Shown one piece after another: positions 51,030-62,800 of a stretch of 64,000 nt of DNA. This DNA is from Eremophila alpestris peregrina (taxonomy: Eukaryota; Chordata; Aves; Passeriformes; Alaudidae). Location: contig WMCF01000015.1 in assembly GCA_009792885.1 (NCBI GenBank), forward strand, positions 13,787,667-13,851,666, in the 5' to 3' direction. The notes under the pieces are model-generated. The model saw only the letters and a list, made by a program, of their open reading frames with translations. It ran no database searches and was not told the origin of the DNA. Position 1 is the first letter of the stretch, and every line of letters begins with the position of its first letter. The translations under genes were made by a program, and so were the position numbers.

Positions 51030-54000
51030 CTGTAAGTAAAAAGAAAGAAAACAAAACAGGTTTTCCAAATGTCATCACAAGGAGAGAGGTTTTGCAAACC
51101 ACAGCTTCTAGACTGTGTTTAGTAGGGAATAGCTTTGTGACCAATCATGGACATAAATGCACAGCTTCATGTGTAAAATGCTCATTTTGGGCCAAGCTCA
51201 GCAACTGGATGACACCCAGTGTTCCAAGTTGACTCAAAACTCAGAAAAAAAAGAAATAGAGTACCTATTAGTACACTTACTTTAAAGGGGAAGTGGGGGA
51301 TTAATTCACAGAAAGTAAGTGCTCACTGTGCTGCTCCATACAAGGGACAGATTTCTGTTTCTACCCATTTGAGGGAGGCCAGCCTGATGCATTAGGAAAT
51401 CCCTTGGAAAATACAATTTCAGAAGCATTTTAGGTTATTTTCTACCTCAGTGGAACTGAAAGCATGGGAGATTGGAGGAAAAAAGAATGAGGAGCATCTG
51501 ATTTCTGTGTATTTCACTGTGAAGGGGAAGAAAGGAGCAGCAGCAGCAGTAATTCCAGAGTCACATTTCAGATTAGCATTCTGCTGTCAAAATCACAGCG
51601 TTACAACTGTGTGTCACAGCCACATGGTGCCTTCCACCTCAGGCCCTCAAAGAAATCTGCAGACAGTAACAATCACAACCCAGCAAACATAGACTGATGT
51701 TACTCTGACTTTTCATGTGGAGTGATTCTAAAGAAAATGTTACTTCAATCTGAACCAGAACAGCTGTGTTTTACACATATCAACTGCAAAACCATTTTCA
51801 GGATCATGGAGAAAATAATTTAAATACAAGAAACAGTTTCCTTTTACTCATGCTAAATTAGTGAAATTCCTATTTCCTGATGAATTCTCAATATTGTAAG
51901 TCACTGGTAGGAAAAAAAAAATTCCACTCAGAAACATCCCTGGGCTTCTGATGAGTGTGAAGCTGCCACTGGCAAAAACCAGCATGTACTTTTCCAAGTG
52001 TTAACATTAGCTTTTTGTATTACTGCCACAAAAATGTCCCAGATTTTTCTCTGTAAGGTTGTCTTCACCTGAGGTAACAGAGACAGAGATGTCAAGTGGC
52101 TGGCGCCAGCTCACAAGCTTAGTGGTATTACAATGTTTCCCTGTTGGCTGGGGTGTTCTAGCCACTAGATAGTCTTTCTTATTAAAGATGGAGTATATAT
52201 GAATAGATCTAGGTCTCACACATCAATTAGTGAATAAATTAATGGCCACAAATTTTGGTGTTAATAATACCTCCCTCAAAACGAGAACTCTGTGCACTGA
52301 CAGCTATAGTGTTGATGAAACTCAAGACTATCTTTTGAGGTTCTAAAACTTTGAGTGGGAAGCATGTCACGATTTCTTGCAGCTTCTATGACAAAAACGG
52401 CTCATAAGCTCAGTCACACGAAGGGATGTCTGGCATGCAAATAACCTCTGTCTTAACTCAAAGAAGAAAGAGGAATAACAGAGGAAGACTTTATCTTTTA
52501 CCCTCAAGGCTGACCATCCCTAAGCATGGCCAGACAATACTTATGGAGATGAATTGGAAACTACTGAAACCACAGACAGAAAAGGTCTAGGAGACATTTT
52601 GTTCTCAAATGCTTTGCAGTCTATCTCACAGAAAGAAGGAAAATTAGAGGCAGACCAATCTGAAGTATTCTACTTGGAAAACGACTGGGTTGCAAAAGCA
52701 GAGAAATCATTTTTTTCTCTGCTTTGCCCAGCAGAAAGGTGCTCTACCTGTGTCCTGAATGTTATTAGTGTCCAAGCAGTGACATTTGTGCCAATGTGCA
52801 AAGTCGATTTGGGCAGTGAAGCCCTGTGTGTCTCCTCCCCCTTTCTCAAAATGTACTATTTTCCTGCTTCTACTACATAACACCTTCACTCCTCCTGTCT
52901 TATGCTAGTGACTGTGACCTGATGGATAAGTGATTCACCTGCGGCCTCCTCTCAACACCTGTGAGGAAGGTGGGGAGCAGTTTTATATTAACTATAAATC
53001 ACTATAATGAGATAAATCCCCATGTCCCCAGGCCATGTTGGCAAATTCCTTGGGGTCGGTATTGCCCATGGGAGCAGCTCTTTATCACTGAGCCTCCATC
53101 TGATGGCAGAGAATGTGGCACAAATTGTAAACACTCCCATCTCCTCCTCCAGACACTTGTGTCCTGGGTTTCTTGCAGCTGAAACATGGCATGACCCTGG
53201 TTGAATGCTGCTTTCCTTCGTGCCACCAAGAATCCGTTCGAATCAGCATTCCTGGCTCGGAGCAGATGAGCATTTAAGCATGTACTTAAGTGCTTTACAA
53301 AGGATGAGGCCCTGGAGCAGAAACCTCATTTCCAAATATAGCACACAAGCCAGGCACTGCTGTATGGCTGGCCAGGCTGTATCTCTGGAAATGGCACGTA
53401 ACACGTCCAGTAATATGGCCTCAGCACTTGGCACAGCTACCAGCATTTGGAGGTACTTACACCTCAGCTCATGCAAAGGAAGAAAGCTAAGGCAGCCAGT
53501 GCAAAATGGCTTGCAGCCTGCCAACTTCATAAATCAATTTGAACTGTCTTTTTCTCATATCCCTATTATGTATTGCTACCACCAGCATGAGGACTTCTTC
53601 AAAGCTGGTGACATATTGAATATATTAGTGTGCTTAAATCACAATAAACGTATCTCAGAATTAAATGGTTATTAAATGCTCTAAAACTCTTCATTTGTTT
53701 AAAAAATGTAGCACCGAAGCTTGCAGGTATTGAAGCACTGCTAAGCTCATCTATATGCGACCTCAAATAATTTTTCATGTCATTAAGCAGAACACAATTC
53801 CAGATTTATTTTAATAATTTATACATTGTTTCATAAATAAAAAACAAACGTGTGTTCAGCAGAGAGACCTTTTTTTACAAAAGAAATAATAAATTATTAT
53901 TTCTTCCTTAAAGAGATCTCTCTGCTGAACACTTGTTTGGTTTTTATTTATGAAACAATGAATTATTAAAATAAAGTTAGAAGTGTTTTCTGTTTTAATG

Positions 54001-57000
54001 ACATCAAAAATTGTCTGAGGTTTCTATAGAGTATGTGCTTGATTTTTATTTCCTTGAAAATTCTCCTATAATTTTTTTTCTTTTACCAAAAATCTCTGTG
54101 GTAGTCGGCGGTGATCTGTCTTTCACACAGGTTCAGAAGAATTCATTGTTGTTTATTTAATCTAAACTTGCCTCCCTGTCTAGATCTTGTGGGAAAAAAT
54201 GCACAAAGGAAACTAAGTGTCATGTAATTTTGTAAATATTAGAAGGTACTTGAAATAAATTCATATGCATTATTCAAACTTTCAAGTTTTTAACTCCTTT
54301 CTCCATTGTTTTGGGCCACAGATAAATGATGTCCTGGTATTTCTGCCTTCCTTTGTCTCATGCTTATGTAGATGTAGCAAACAGAGAAAGGAAGGACTAG
54401 CACAGGTACACACACACACTGGTCCCCACATAAAGAACCAGTATTTCAGCTCAATTATATACTAATCCTTCTGATTCATCAGAAAGGGACCTGACACATA
54501 ATTGTCAGGACTGAAGGGAGCCTGACTTGCTTGGCTAACAGGCTGCAGAACTGAGCAGAGGCACATGTTGCTGGGTCTCTTCACTCTGAAGCACTGGCAG
54601 AGCACATCAGCTTTTTGCTCCAACAACACAAGAAAACATTCCAGCAGCCTCCTCCCACCAAGCAGCTGCATCTGATTGCAGAAGAGAAGGGACCACCCTT
54701 GGCCTACGCAGCCAAAGGTCATGAGACAAGGTGGGACCCACACTGGAAGGAACTCCCACGAGGGGCACAGACACCAGAAGCAGGCTGGTGCCACATTCTC
54801 ACACATGCTCCCAAGCACCAGGTGTGCACCCTCCCTTCCCATCGGATGAACCACTGCATCCAGATGTGGGAGCTGTTACCAGCCTTACCAGGGCTTGAGA
54901 CAGAGCTCGAAACGAAAGGCTCATCCTGGCTCCTATGGTCTCACTGATGCAGGAAGACACACAAAGACACTCCAGTCTTCTCCCAGTATCATGGGGGACA
55001 GGCACAGGCTTGCAGCTGTGTAAAAGACCTATATTGGCAACATCTAACAGGGGATGAGGTGGAGGGAGGGCTGGCATGCCTTTAGGCAACTCAGCAGCTA
55101 AGGTCCTTCAACTCAGCTCCTTCCAATAGTGAATAAATGCATGTATCTCCAGGGGCAGTTCAGAAAGTCCTGGGGAAGACAACTAGCCAGTCCTTTTCAG
55201 GTGCCTCTAGGCATGTCTCTATCTTTGTGTATAGATGCATTCAAGTTCAAAACACAACCCAATGTATTCAAAAAACACAGATGGCTTGAGTCCATAGGAG
55301 GGAAAACATAAGCTAAGAGTGAAATCACTTTAAGGCTCCTGAGGATTGCCTGAGTTTCAGCATTAGGTACTCCAGGTATTCCTCCTGCTGAGATCTACTC
55401 ACCAGTAGCTTGAAATCCTTAATTTCTGAGTGTATAAAATCCAGGGGGAGGGGGGGAAAGGTAAACAACGTTGCTCCTTTTTTCCTTTCTTTCCACTTTG
55501 TCTTTGAATTTTATCTGACTCACTTCTTCCTGCTTTCTCTCTCAGATCATTTCAGTGAGATGTAACACAGAATCTGCTGTGGAGTCCTCAAAGGACCATC
55601 CTGGGGTCTTTTCTCTCTATACCTACCCAATGCAGCCACATGAGATCAGCCCAAAGGAAAATAAATGGATAAATATTTCTTCCCACTGCAGTGCTGAGGA
55701 GAGAGATGCCATGAACCATTGCAGATAGGAAAGCCAGTGACAATGATGGGGATGACTACCTACATATTAGACACTCAGACACACACCTCTCCAGTCAGAG
55801 AATGGAAATGGAAACCAGTGATTTCTCTCTACTGTGTTATTTGAGAACAGGCCTGCTCACTTGGAGAAATACAGCAGCAAAAGCCTTGGGGGACAGAGTC
55901 AGAGGGGCTGCATACTACAGCAGTGCAAAGCAAGAAGCTTTAATTAAACTTGCATTTCGACTCATGATCTTAGACAGCTTGGGGATTAGCCAAGCTCTCT
56001 CTAATTCATGCTGCCTACCCAAAATATGCATGAGAGAGGATGAAGGGGAAAAGAAAAAGCAATCTGAAAACAGGACAAAGAGTCCGTTTAATACAAACAT
56101 TATAAATATAATATGAACTAAATTCGGGGCAAGACCAAGAGGTTTGGCAGGAATTCAAGGCATTCAAGCTTGCAGAGAAAACATATGGAAATTGTATTCA
56201 AACACACAAATGGGTGCTAGAAAGCTCCAGAGGCCTAGCTGTGAGTGTCCATGCAACACCTCCAAAATGACCAGCTAGGAGATGCAGCTCTCTCACATAC
56301 TTACTCCATCTTCCCAGGCAAAAATATCTTACTGCTTCTATGTGTTTTCAAATACAGTCTGCAGGACATGCAGTTGCTCTACAAAGTCCTCTGCATAGAT
56401 GACAGTGCCTCCCCACCAGTCACACAAAGTCACAATATGCTAGTCCTGTGTGGATTGGCAGGGATCTGAGCCTACCTAAAATCTGGGTTATCTGTAGAGC
56501 TAGCATCTCCCAACACAAAGAAAACTTGCCGGCCTACAACAGTTTCTCTGTCAGTCCTTTGTACCATCCTCAGAGACCACACTCACCCTAAAGGAGGCCA
56601 TGTGATAATAAAACTCACACACATCCTCCAACCCCTCCCAGATTCCTACCTCTGGACAGAAGATCTTACAGACAACACCAGAGGTTGTCCTCAGCTGATG
56701 TCAGTGCTGGTAACTCTCTGGAAGTTGTCATACCAAGTAGGGTTTTGACCTCCTTCATTCTTTTCTGATACAATGCAGTGTTGCCAGAATATGCAAAGGT
56801 GCCTGAGCTGTCTGACCAGTCAGCTAAAAGACAATGCTAAAGCAATACATTTTGGGACCATAAAAAGTCTATCCATCTCCCTGCCGTGCCTTAATTAAAA
56901 ATGCTGAATAAGTTCATTACAGTCACAATTCCATGCAGTTCCATTTACCCATCCCAGAGCTACCATCCTGCTCTAGACTTGCCTATCCCTCCATGGAGCT

Positions 57001-58625
57001 GCACTCCAAGTGTAGTTTCCCCTTTCCTACACAGTGAAAGCTGCTATGTCCCACAGACACACCAGTCACCCAGATGATGAAAGCAGCCCTCTCCTCCATC
57101 ACTCATGGAAGGACAGAGTATTCCTATTCTGGAACTCAGTACTTTCTCACCAAAACAAAAGCTTGCTGTAGGCTTGAAGAGAACGAGATTGTTTCTTTCC
57201 ACACACCATCACCCTCAATAAATCAGTGAGATGCCCTTCAAGTACTTCTAAAACATCGTTGAGTTTTCTTCGTTGAAATATTTTAAACCCTCTCTTAAGG
57301 AGCAGAGAAAGGCCTTGAGATTTTTTACAGCAGGTTTTTGTTTCAGATTTCTCTCCTGTCTGATTCCCAGACAAGGTGTTACTCATACATTCTGTCAGAG
57401 AAGCTCAGCAACTGCTTGCACCACAGTGAAGCCCTAAGGAGGGACTGCTCATCCTAAGGGAAGCCTATATTTCTGCCTCTCACCTTTCCAATGAGATGTT
57501 TGAATTAGCTGACCTCAAGGTGATGAGAGGAAAATGCTGGTAGGTGCAAATTTGTGCTCCTTGAAAGCAGGACACGGCTCCTCCTTTATTATGGGCTCCT
57601 CTAGCTGATCGTTAACCAGCTTATGTGAAAAAGCAGGAATCTTCCCCTGGGTATTGTATACAACACAGCGCATTTGCTCTTACAATACTCTGGCTAAAGG
57701 AACCCCCTGTGTGTAAAACACTCAGGGGACCAACATGGTTTTAGAAATCCTCCTGTCTGTTAGCAACTGGGATTCTTGACCTGGCATATCTAGTCTAGTG
57801 TTTCCTAAATGTTTTGCTTTAGTACATCATATCTGACTCTCAACATTTCTCAGACTATGAGTCACTCACAATTTTTCAAACTGGACACTATGTCAAGACA
57901 AAAGTTCTTTCAGTGATAAACTAATTACCACACACCCCATAACTGTTAACACCATTATGTGAACTGTACTCTGGGAGTCACTGATCCAGGCCCCAGAATA
58001 GAACCTTTCCTAGTTAAGGAAACTGTAAATACTTTGTTTCACTGACATCAGTAATAAAGCCCCCCTTATCTTCCTGAGACCAGAATTTTTCCCCAGGTCC
58101 CTTGACCACCTGTTTTAGAAGCATCTTTTGACTGTGGAGCAAAAGTAACCTTCATGTGAAGCTCCCTTCTGGAGCTTGCATATCAACAGCTTTGGTACAT
58201 CAACGATTGCTCATACATTTTCCAAGCAGCATTAGAGCAATATTGTCATGAACACAGGTCACTTTCACAGGAACTACTAAAAATCAAAGCTAGTTAGTAA
58301 AAAAACATTGTTTCCCACAGCTAATTGTTCTGAAAGAGGAAAAAAAAGCAAGAAGAGGGATGGAGATTCACTTTTCACACAATAGGTAAGAGGAAGATTG
58401 CAACTTCTCGCTGAAAACAGCCACTGTGTTTGTAAGAATTTGATTCCTGCCTTCATTTTCTTTTTGAACTGTTGATAAAACATCAGGAGCTGTCTGATCA
58501 ATTTTTCAAGAGCTAAGGAGTATCATTACAATTGTATTTAATATTAACAAAGGGAAGTCTCTGCATTTACAGTTCTAACCATGCATTATATTATCTGTTA
58601 TGTGTTATCCAACAGAAATGCTTAC
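51030..58625 (-). other. OLFM4: OLFM4 last intron
   Basis: This is 7.6 kb between the two last coding exons. It is mostly unstructured AT-rich DNA. It contains the long inverted repeat at 53,743-54,040, listed separately, and a moderately GC-rich stretch at about 54,480-55,080 whose overlapping open frames on both strands look like chance. No LINE or LTR piece was recognised in it. Confidence 0.85.
53743..54040. repeat. Long near-perfect inverted repeat (hairpin) in OLFM4 intron
   Basis: The left arm (53,743-53,890) and right arm (53,896-54,040) are reverse complements around a 5-nt centre (53,891-53,895). Exact inner blocks include 53,881-53,890 with 53,896-53,905, and a 16-bp match of 53,852-53,867 with 53,917-53,932. 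The block 53,824-53,849 pairs with 53,935-53,960 at 25 of 26 positions. Pairing continues outward with more mismatches, for example a shared ATGTCATTAA-type block, and fades beyond 53,743 and 54,040. The shape resembles a hairpin-type MITE or one of the ancient amniote hairpin repeat families catalogued as Eulor or UCON. I cannot assign it to a family from memory. Confidence 0.88.
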
Positions 58626-58779
58626 CTGGCGGGAAATAAGGGGGAGGTGTCGATTTGGTTGCATTCTCTTCACACTCTTTCAACCGCTTCTGCAGAGACG
58701 CAATTTGTCGGCGAATGGCAAGGACGTTGTTTTTGTCCAGTGACTCTAGTTCGTTCACCAGTATGGTCAGATTGGTGAT
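58626..58779 (-). CDS. OLFM4: OLFM4 penultimate coding exon (coiled coil and linker)
   Basis: This 154-nt exon has a canonical acceptor (ctctag at 58,780-58,785) and a strong donor (GTAAG at 58,625-58,621). It begins in phase 0, encodes 51 residues and leaves one base to complete a glycine in the terminal exon. The peptide starts ITNLTILVNEL, continues with LDKNNVLAIRRQIASLQKR (heptad-like, the end of the coiled coil), has one cysteine in KECEEN, and finishes in a proline-rich linker (TPPPYFPP) before the olfactomedin domain. The LDKNNVLAIRR block is a hallmark of OLFM4. The sequons NLT and NAT are candidate glycosylation sites. The lone cysteine could take part in multimer disulfides, which is an inference from the family's oligomeric state. 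The intron between this exon and the terminal exon is 7,596 bp. Confidence 0.92.
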
Positions 58780-59683
58780 CTAGAGGGGGGGGAAAAAGAC
58801 AGCAAGTTTAATGTCAAGGTTATTTTACAGATATTAGCAAGCAGGGCTGATCACAGAAGACGCTACAGAAAAAGGTTCTAAGAAATAGGCCTTCTCCTCG
58901 TAGCCTCAGCTTGACATTTCCAGCAGGGTATGTAACCACAACAATATGCTTTAACACTAAGTCATACAATAGTATGCAAAAACAGTGTATTTTTACTCAT
59001 AGTGTAAAAATATCCAGTAAGTCTTAGGTAAGTGCTAGCTGTTAAACAAAAAAGTACTTATTTCAGCCTTACAAAAGTATCTGCAAATTTCATTTGCAAA
59101 GATAAATAGTGTTTTTAATCACTTGCTTGATGATCTAAAGGACAATGGAGCAAATGAAATTTCACTTTCCATCTTCAGTAATTATTATCTCTAGGTGAGT
59201 GATTAACTACAATTTTGAAAATGTGATTTATAGTCTGCTAGGAAGGTGATAGTCTTTCCCACTTCTTGATTTCATATTGATTGGGCCACTGCTTTAGCAA
59301 CCAGCAGCTAATTTTTAAATTATCTAAATTAAAGCACAGAGGTTTTCAAGCATGGGTGTCTGTAAATTAATATTTATTATAATAATTTAATCAGCTTGTG
59401 TGTTTAACGCTACGCAAAACTTTTAACTTTCAGACAGATATTTTGCAAAACTGGAGTGGACTCCATTTGCTTTGGGGTTTCTTTACTTTTTTTGTGCTCT
59501 ATATCAAGGAATAAGACATTAATGCATTTAAGGTCAACCTTTCTTTTAATTTATGCTGATTAAATGCTAAAATAATTCCTCTAGCTGCAGTAGAGACCAA
59601 CTGCATTTCCTCAACCTAAACACTAAAGAGAGAATAGACTGTGTATTTGAATCCTCTGTGGCTAATTAAGACCTTGGCAATAC
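58780..59683 (-). other. OLFM4: OLFM4 intron between coiled-coil exons
   Basis: This 904-bp intron has canonical GT/AG ends in minus orientation. The 3' end carries a G-rich run on the plus strand (58,784-58,792), which is a pyrimidine tract in the transcript. Nothing else is recognisable. Confidence 0.85.
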
Positions 59684-59896
59684 CTCCAAATATATTTGCT
59701 CCACGATGGCATTGCTTCCAATAAGGCTGGGTTTCAGCTGAGTGACCAGTCTCTCCAGGTCATTGATTTCCACTTTCAGTAGCTGGAAGTCCAGCTCTGT
59801 ATAAGATACACCACCCATCTCCACTTGCTGCACTCTGATGGTTAGATTGAGGATTTGCTGCTGATACAGTTCAATTCTTTTTGAGTACTCCTTAAC
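59684..59896 (-). CDS. OLFM4: OLFM4 internal coding exon (coiled coil)
   Basis: This 213-nt exon is phase 0 at both ends and encodes 71 residues. The acceptor is tttcttgctttcag, ending at 59,897, and the donor is GAG|GTATTG at 59,683. The peptide opens VKEYSKRIELYQQQILNLT and includes the OLFM4-like stretch SYTELDFQLLKVEINDLERL, with hydrophobic positions spaced as in a coiled coil, followed by LVTQLKP. One NLT sequon is present and there is no cysteine. In the family this segment drives oligomerisation. The exon lies 904 bp upstream (in transcript sense) of the next coding exon. No convincing exon carrying the signal peptide or the N-terminal cysteine motif was found between 59,897 and 64,000, so the gene is 5'-truncated by the window edge. 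Confidence 0.9.
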
Positions 59897-62800
59897 CTGA
59901 AAGCAAGAAAAAAGACATACATATTCAAGTCCAGGTTATCAAATAAGACAAGCCTGTTTGACATCCTTGTTATATTTCTGAGTATCCTATGCATAGCTTC
60001 CACATACTTGCTATATATATATTCTTCACATAAACTGCATAAATGTAATTCTCATCATATATATAAAAATATATGAAATTTAACCCTCATTTATTGTTGG
60101 CAGTTTCACAAAATCCCTTCAGGAATGCCTGGGGAAAACTGAAGGCAGAATTTTACTCACAGTCTTCCATTTTTTTTAATTCATTGCCAATATTGTCTCT
60201 GTGAGCTAATTTTATCTTCAGTATGCCAAGAACTTGCACTAGTGAAAATTTTATTAGGAAATCTGCAGTGTATTATCTCTCAAAAGCAACCAGAGAAGGC
60301 TGCAAAATGCAATAAAGAATTCCCAAGTTTTTCAACTCCAAACAGGACTTTACCCTGTGTACATTTGGATTGTGTCAAACATTGGCAGAACTGATTTGAT
60401 GCTTGTCTTGGGCAGGGAGGAAAAATTTAAACACAGTGTTAAAAATCTGGTTTAAAAGCAAAGTGTTAAATATATGGCAGGCATTAGCTGGAGTAATTTA
60501 TATAGCAGCCTTTTCAGTCTTTTAATCATTAAATAGTTGTCCAGATAAATATATTTTCACACATATTTCTGCTGAGGTAAAGGTCACAGCACAAGCATTG
60601 TGAAGCAGAATGTTAAGAATATTATATTGATTTGGGACTTCTCTTAGAAATGCTAGTTCCTTGAAATTTAATGCTTTGGTAAAGGGGCATAATTTCTCTC
60701 CCATATGCTTCATACATCATTATATCACAAAAGATAAGTAGGAATAATATAAATAGTTTGTTGCACTAGTAATTTCATATTTATACCCTCAGATGGTATT
60801 TGTGCCTCTACCTACAGCACTGTAATTTCCATTACTATTATTTCTTCACCTGAAAGACTTAGCTTACATCTTCTCAAGCATTCTTGCATTATATTAACAT
60901 TAAATAAAAGTCAGTATTTTTTCCCCATTGTCTCTGAAATCCTGCCATGGTGTGAAGACTATGGACTCCTTGTTTTTCTGCTCTGGCAGCAGCCCTTGAA
61001 ACAGGGACCCAGAAAAAGAACCCACATGTATCAAATAATTCCTTTCAATCTTGATTGAATCCCTTTTGTACCAAAGAGGAGGTATGGAAGCTCATGGCAT
61101 GGAAATTTATGAAGAGGATCCTTTAAGATCATAAGTTATTTAGTGATGTGGATTAAGGAGAAGCATAAGCGTAGATCTCAGTTCAGAAGTATAATTATCA
61201 ATAGTGCCACAACTACACAATAAATCTTTATCCACTATGAAAACCCTGCATGGAAATACATAGTATTCACCAAAACCAGGATGCTCAGTTCCACGTATTT
61301 AAATCTGAGTTTGAAACAGATCTTCTGTTCTAAATGTGTGTAGCCAGACTTGGAGCTGTTCAAAACTGTTAAGTTTCAACAAGCTGCAGCAGAAGAACAC
61401 TGGTTCATAGCACTGGATGCTCTAGATCTTCCAGGATAACTTCAAGTTATTGAATTAAAAATCAAAATTTATACAATTCAAGTTATACAATTAAGAATCT
61501 AAAAATAACAGCCTAAAAGACTTGGACCCTAGTTCCCTATAACTGGCTAGCAACTGCCTATCCCAGTGATAGCTGGGATTACTTGCCCTGGCTGTCACCA
61601 TCAACTGGTAGGGAATAGCAGGAAGAATTAATCCTTTTGGAAAAGTCAGAGGCAGCTGGACCTTACACTTTCACTGATAACCAAAATCAGTTTGGCATTG
61701 AAAGAGAGCATTAAAAAAATGTGGAAAAATTATTCAAAGGCAAATGTTTAGACTGTGTCTAGAGTTTGTTCAACAACAACAAAAAAAAAAAATATATATA
61801 TGAGAAGTATGAAGCAAGTCCATTTTTGAGCAAAATTGCATTGCTGTGTGAAGCTATGTCTATGACAGAGGTATCTGGAAATCTGTCCATGTATTAATAA
61901 TCTTTCTCACAATAATACTGATAATAATTAATAATTTTTCTCACAGTAATACTGGTAATACAACACAATACAGACCAAATCTGCGAACCACTGAAATAAA
62001 CAGTGATGGAATTAGTGATGGAATTAGTGATGGCTATTCATTAGCGAGAAACCTGTGACTTTGAAGATTTCTCCAGGGTTTTCAGAGCCTGGACAAAATA
62101 CTGAGGGCTGGAACAAGGCATACATAGTTATTTCAGCCATGACTGCAGAATGCAGAAGTTCTCCTCCCATAGTAAAGGATTTTCACTCAGTCAACCATCA
62201 AGGTCATTTAAGGACATGTCAACACCATCCAGCAGAGAATAGCTGAGCCTGAACTAGCACCATCACTCTGCAGTGCACAGCCACACCAGCGTCGCAGAGA
62301 ACTTAAGCTAATAGCTCCCCTGGCGAATTATTGGACAAATAAAATTTTCTCAGCAGTGCTGCACTAATAGGTCTATACTGCTTTTGCAGATAAATCCAGC
62401 ACATCTGTTCAGCATTGCAATGCTCAGTGTGGAGATTCCCACCTGCTCAGATCTGGTTTAGGAGTTTCTGTGGGTTAGAAATACCAGTTGAAAAAAGAAC
62501 ACGGTGTTGCTCTGTTGATTGGCAGATAGATTTAAGCAGCTTGTAATCCCTGCTCTTCTACTGCATCTACCTGCTACAGACTGGCTGTAGTCTCTTGACA
62601 GGCTGGCACAGAAATTCTGTGCATATCCTATTTTTAGGTATACAGATCAATAACTAGTCCTGATAGCTGCCTCATTTGTCATAAAAGCTTAAAGCAGGGT
62701 ATGGTGAGAGCATAGGGCCTGGAATAGCCCTTTATGGGAACAAAATGGAACCATGTGATGCAAATGTAAGGGAAAAAAAATCCTCAGTTTCAGTTTTTCC

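Noticed and set aside
54462..55089. Overlapping open frames on both strands in the OLFM4 last intron.
   Set aside because: They are in moderately GC-rich intronic DNA with no recognisable protein and no consistent splice sites.
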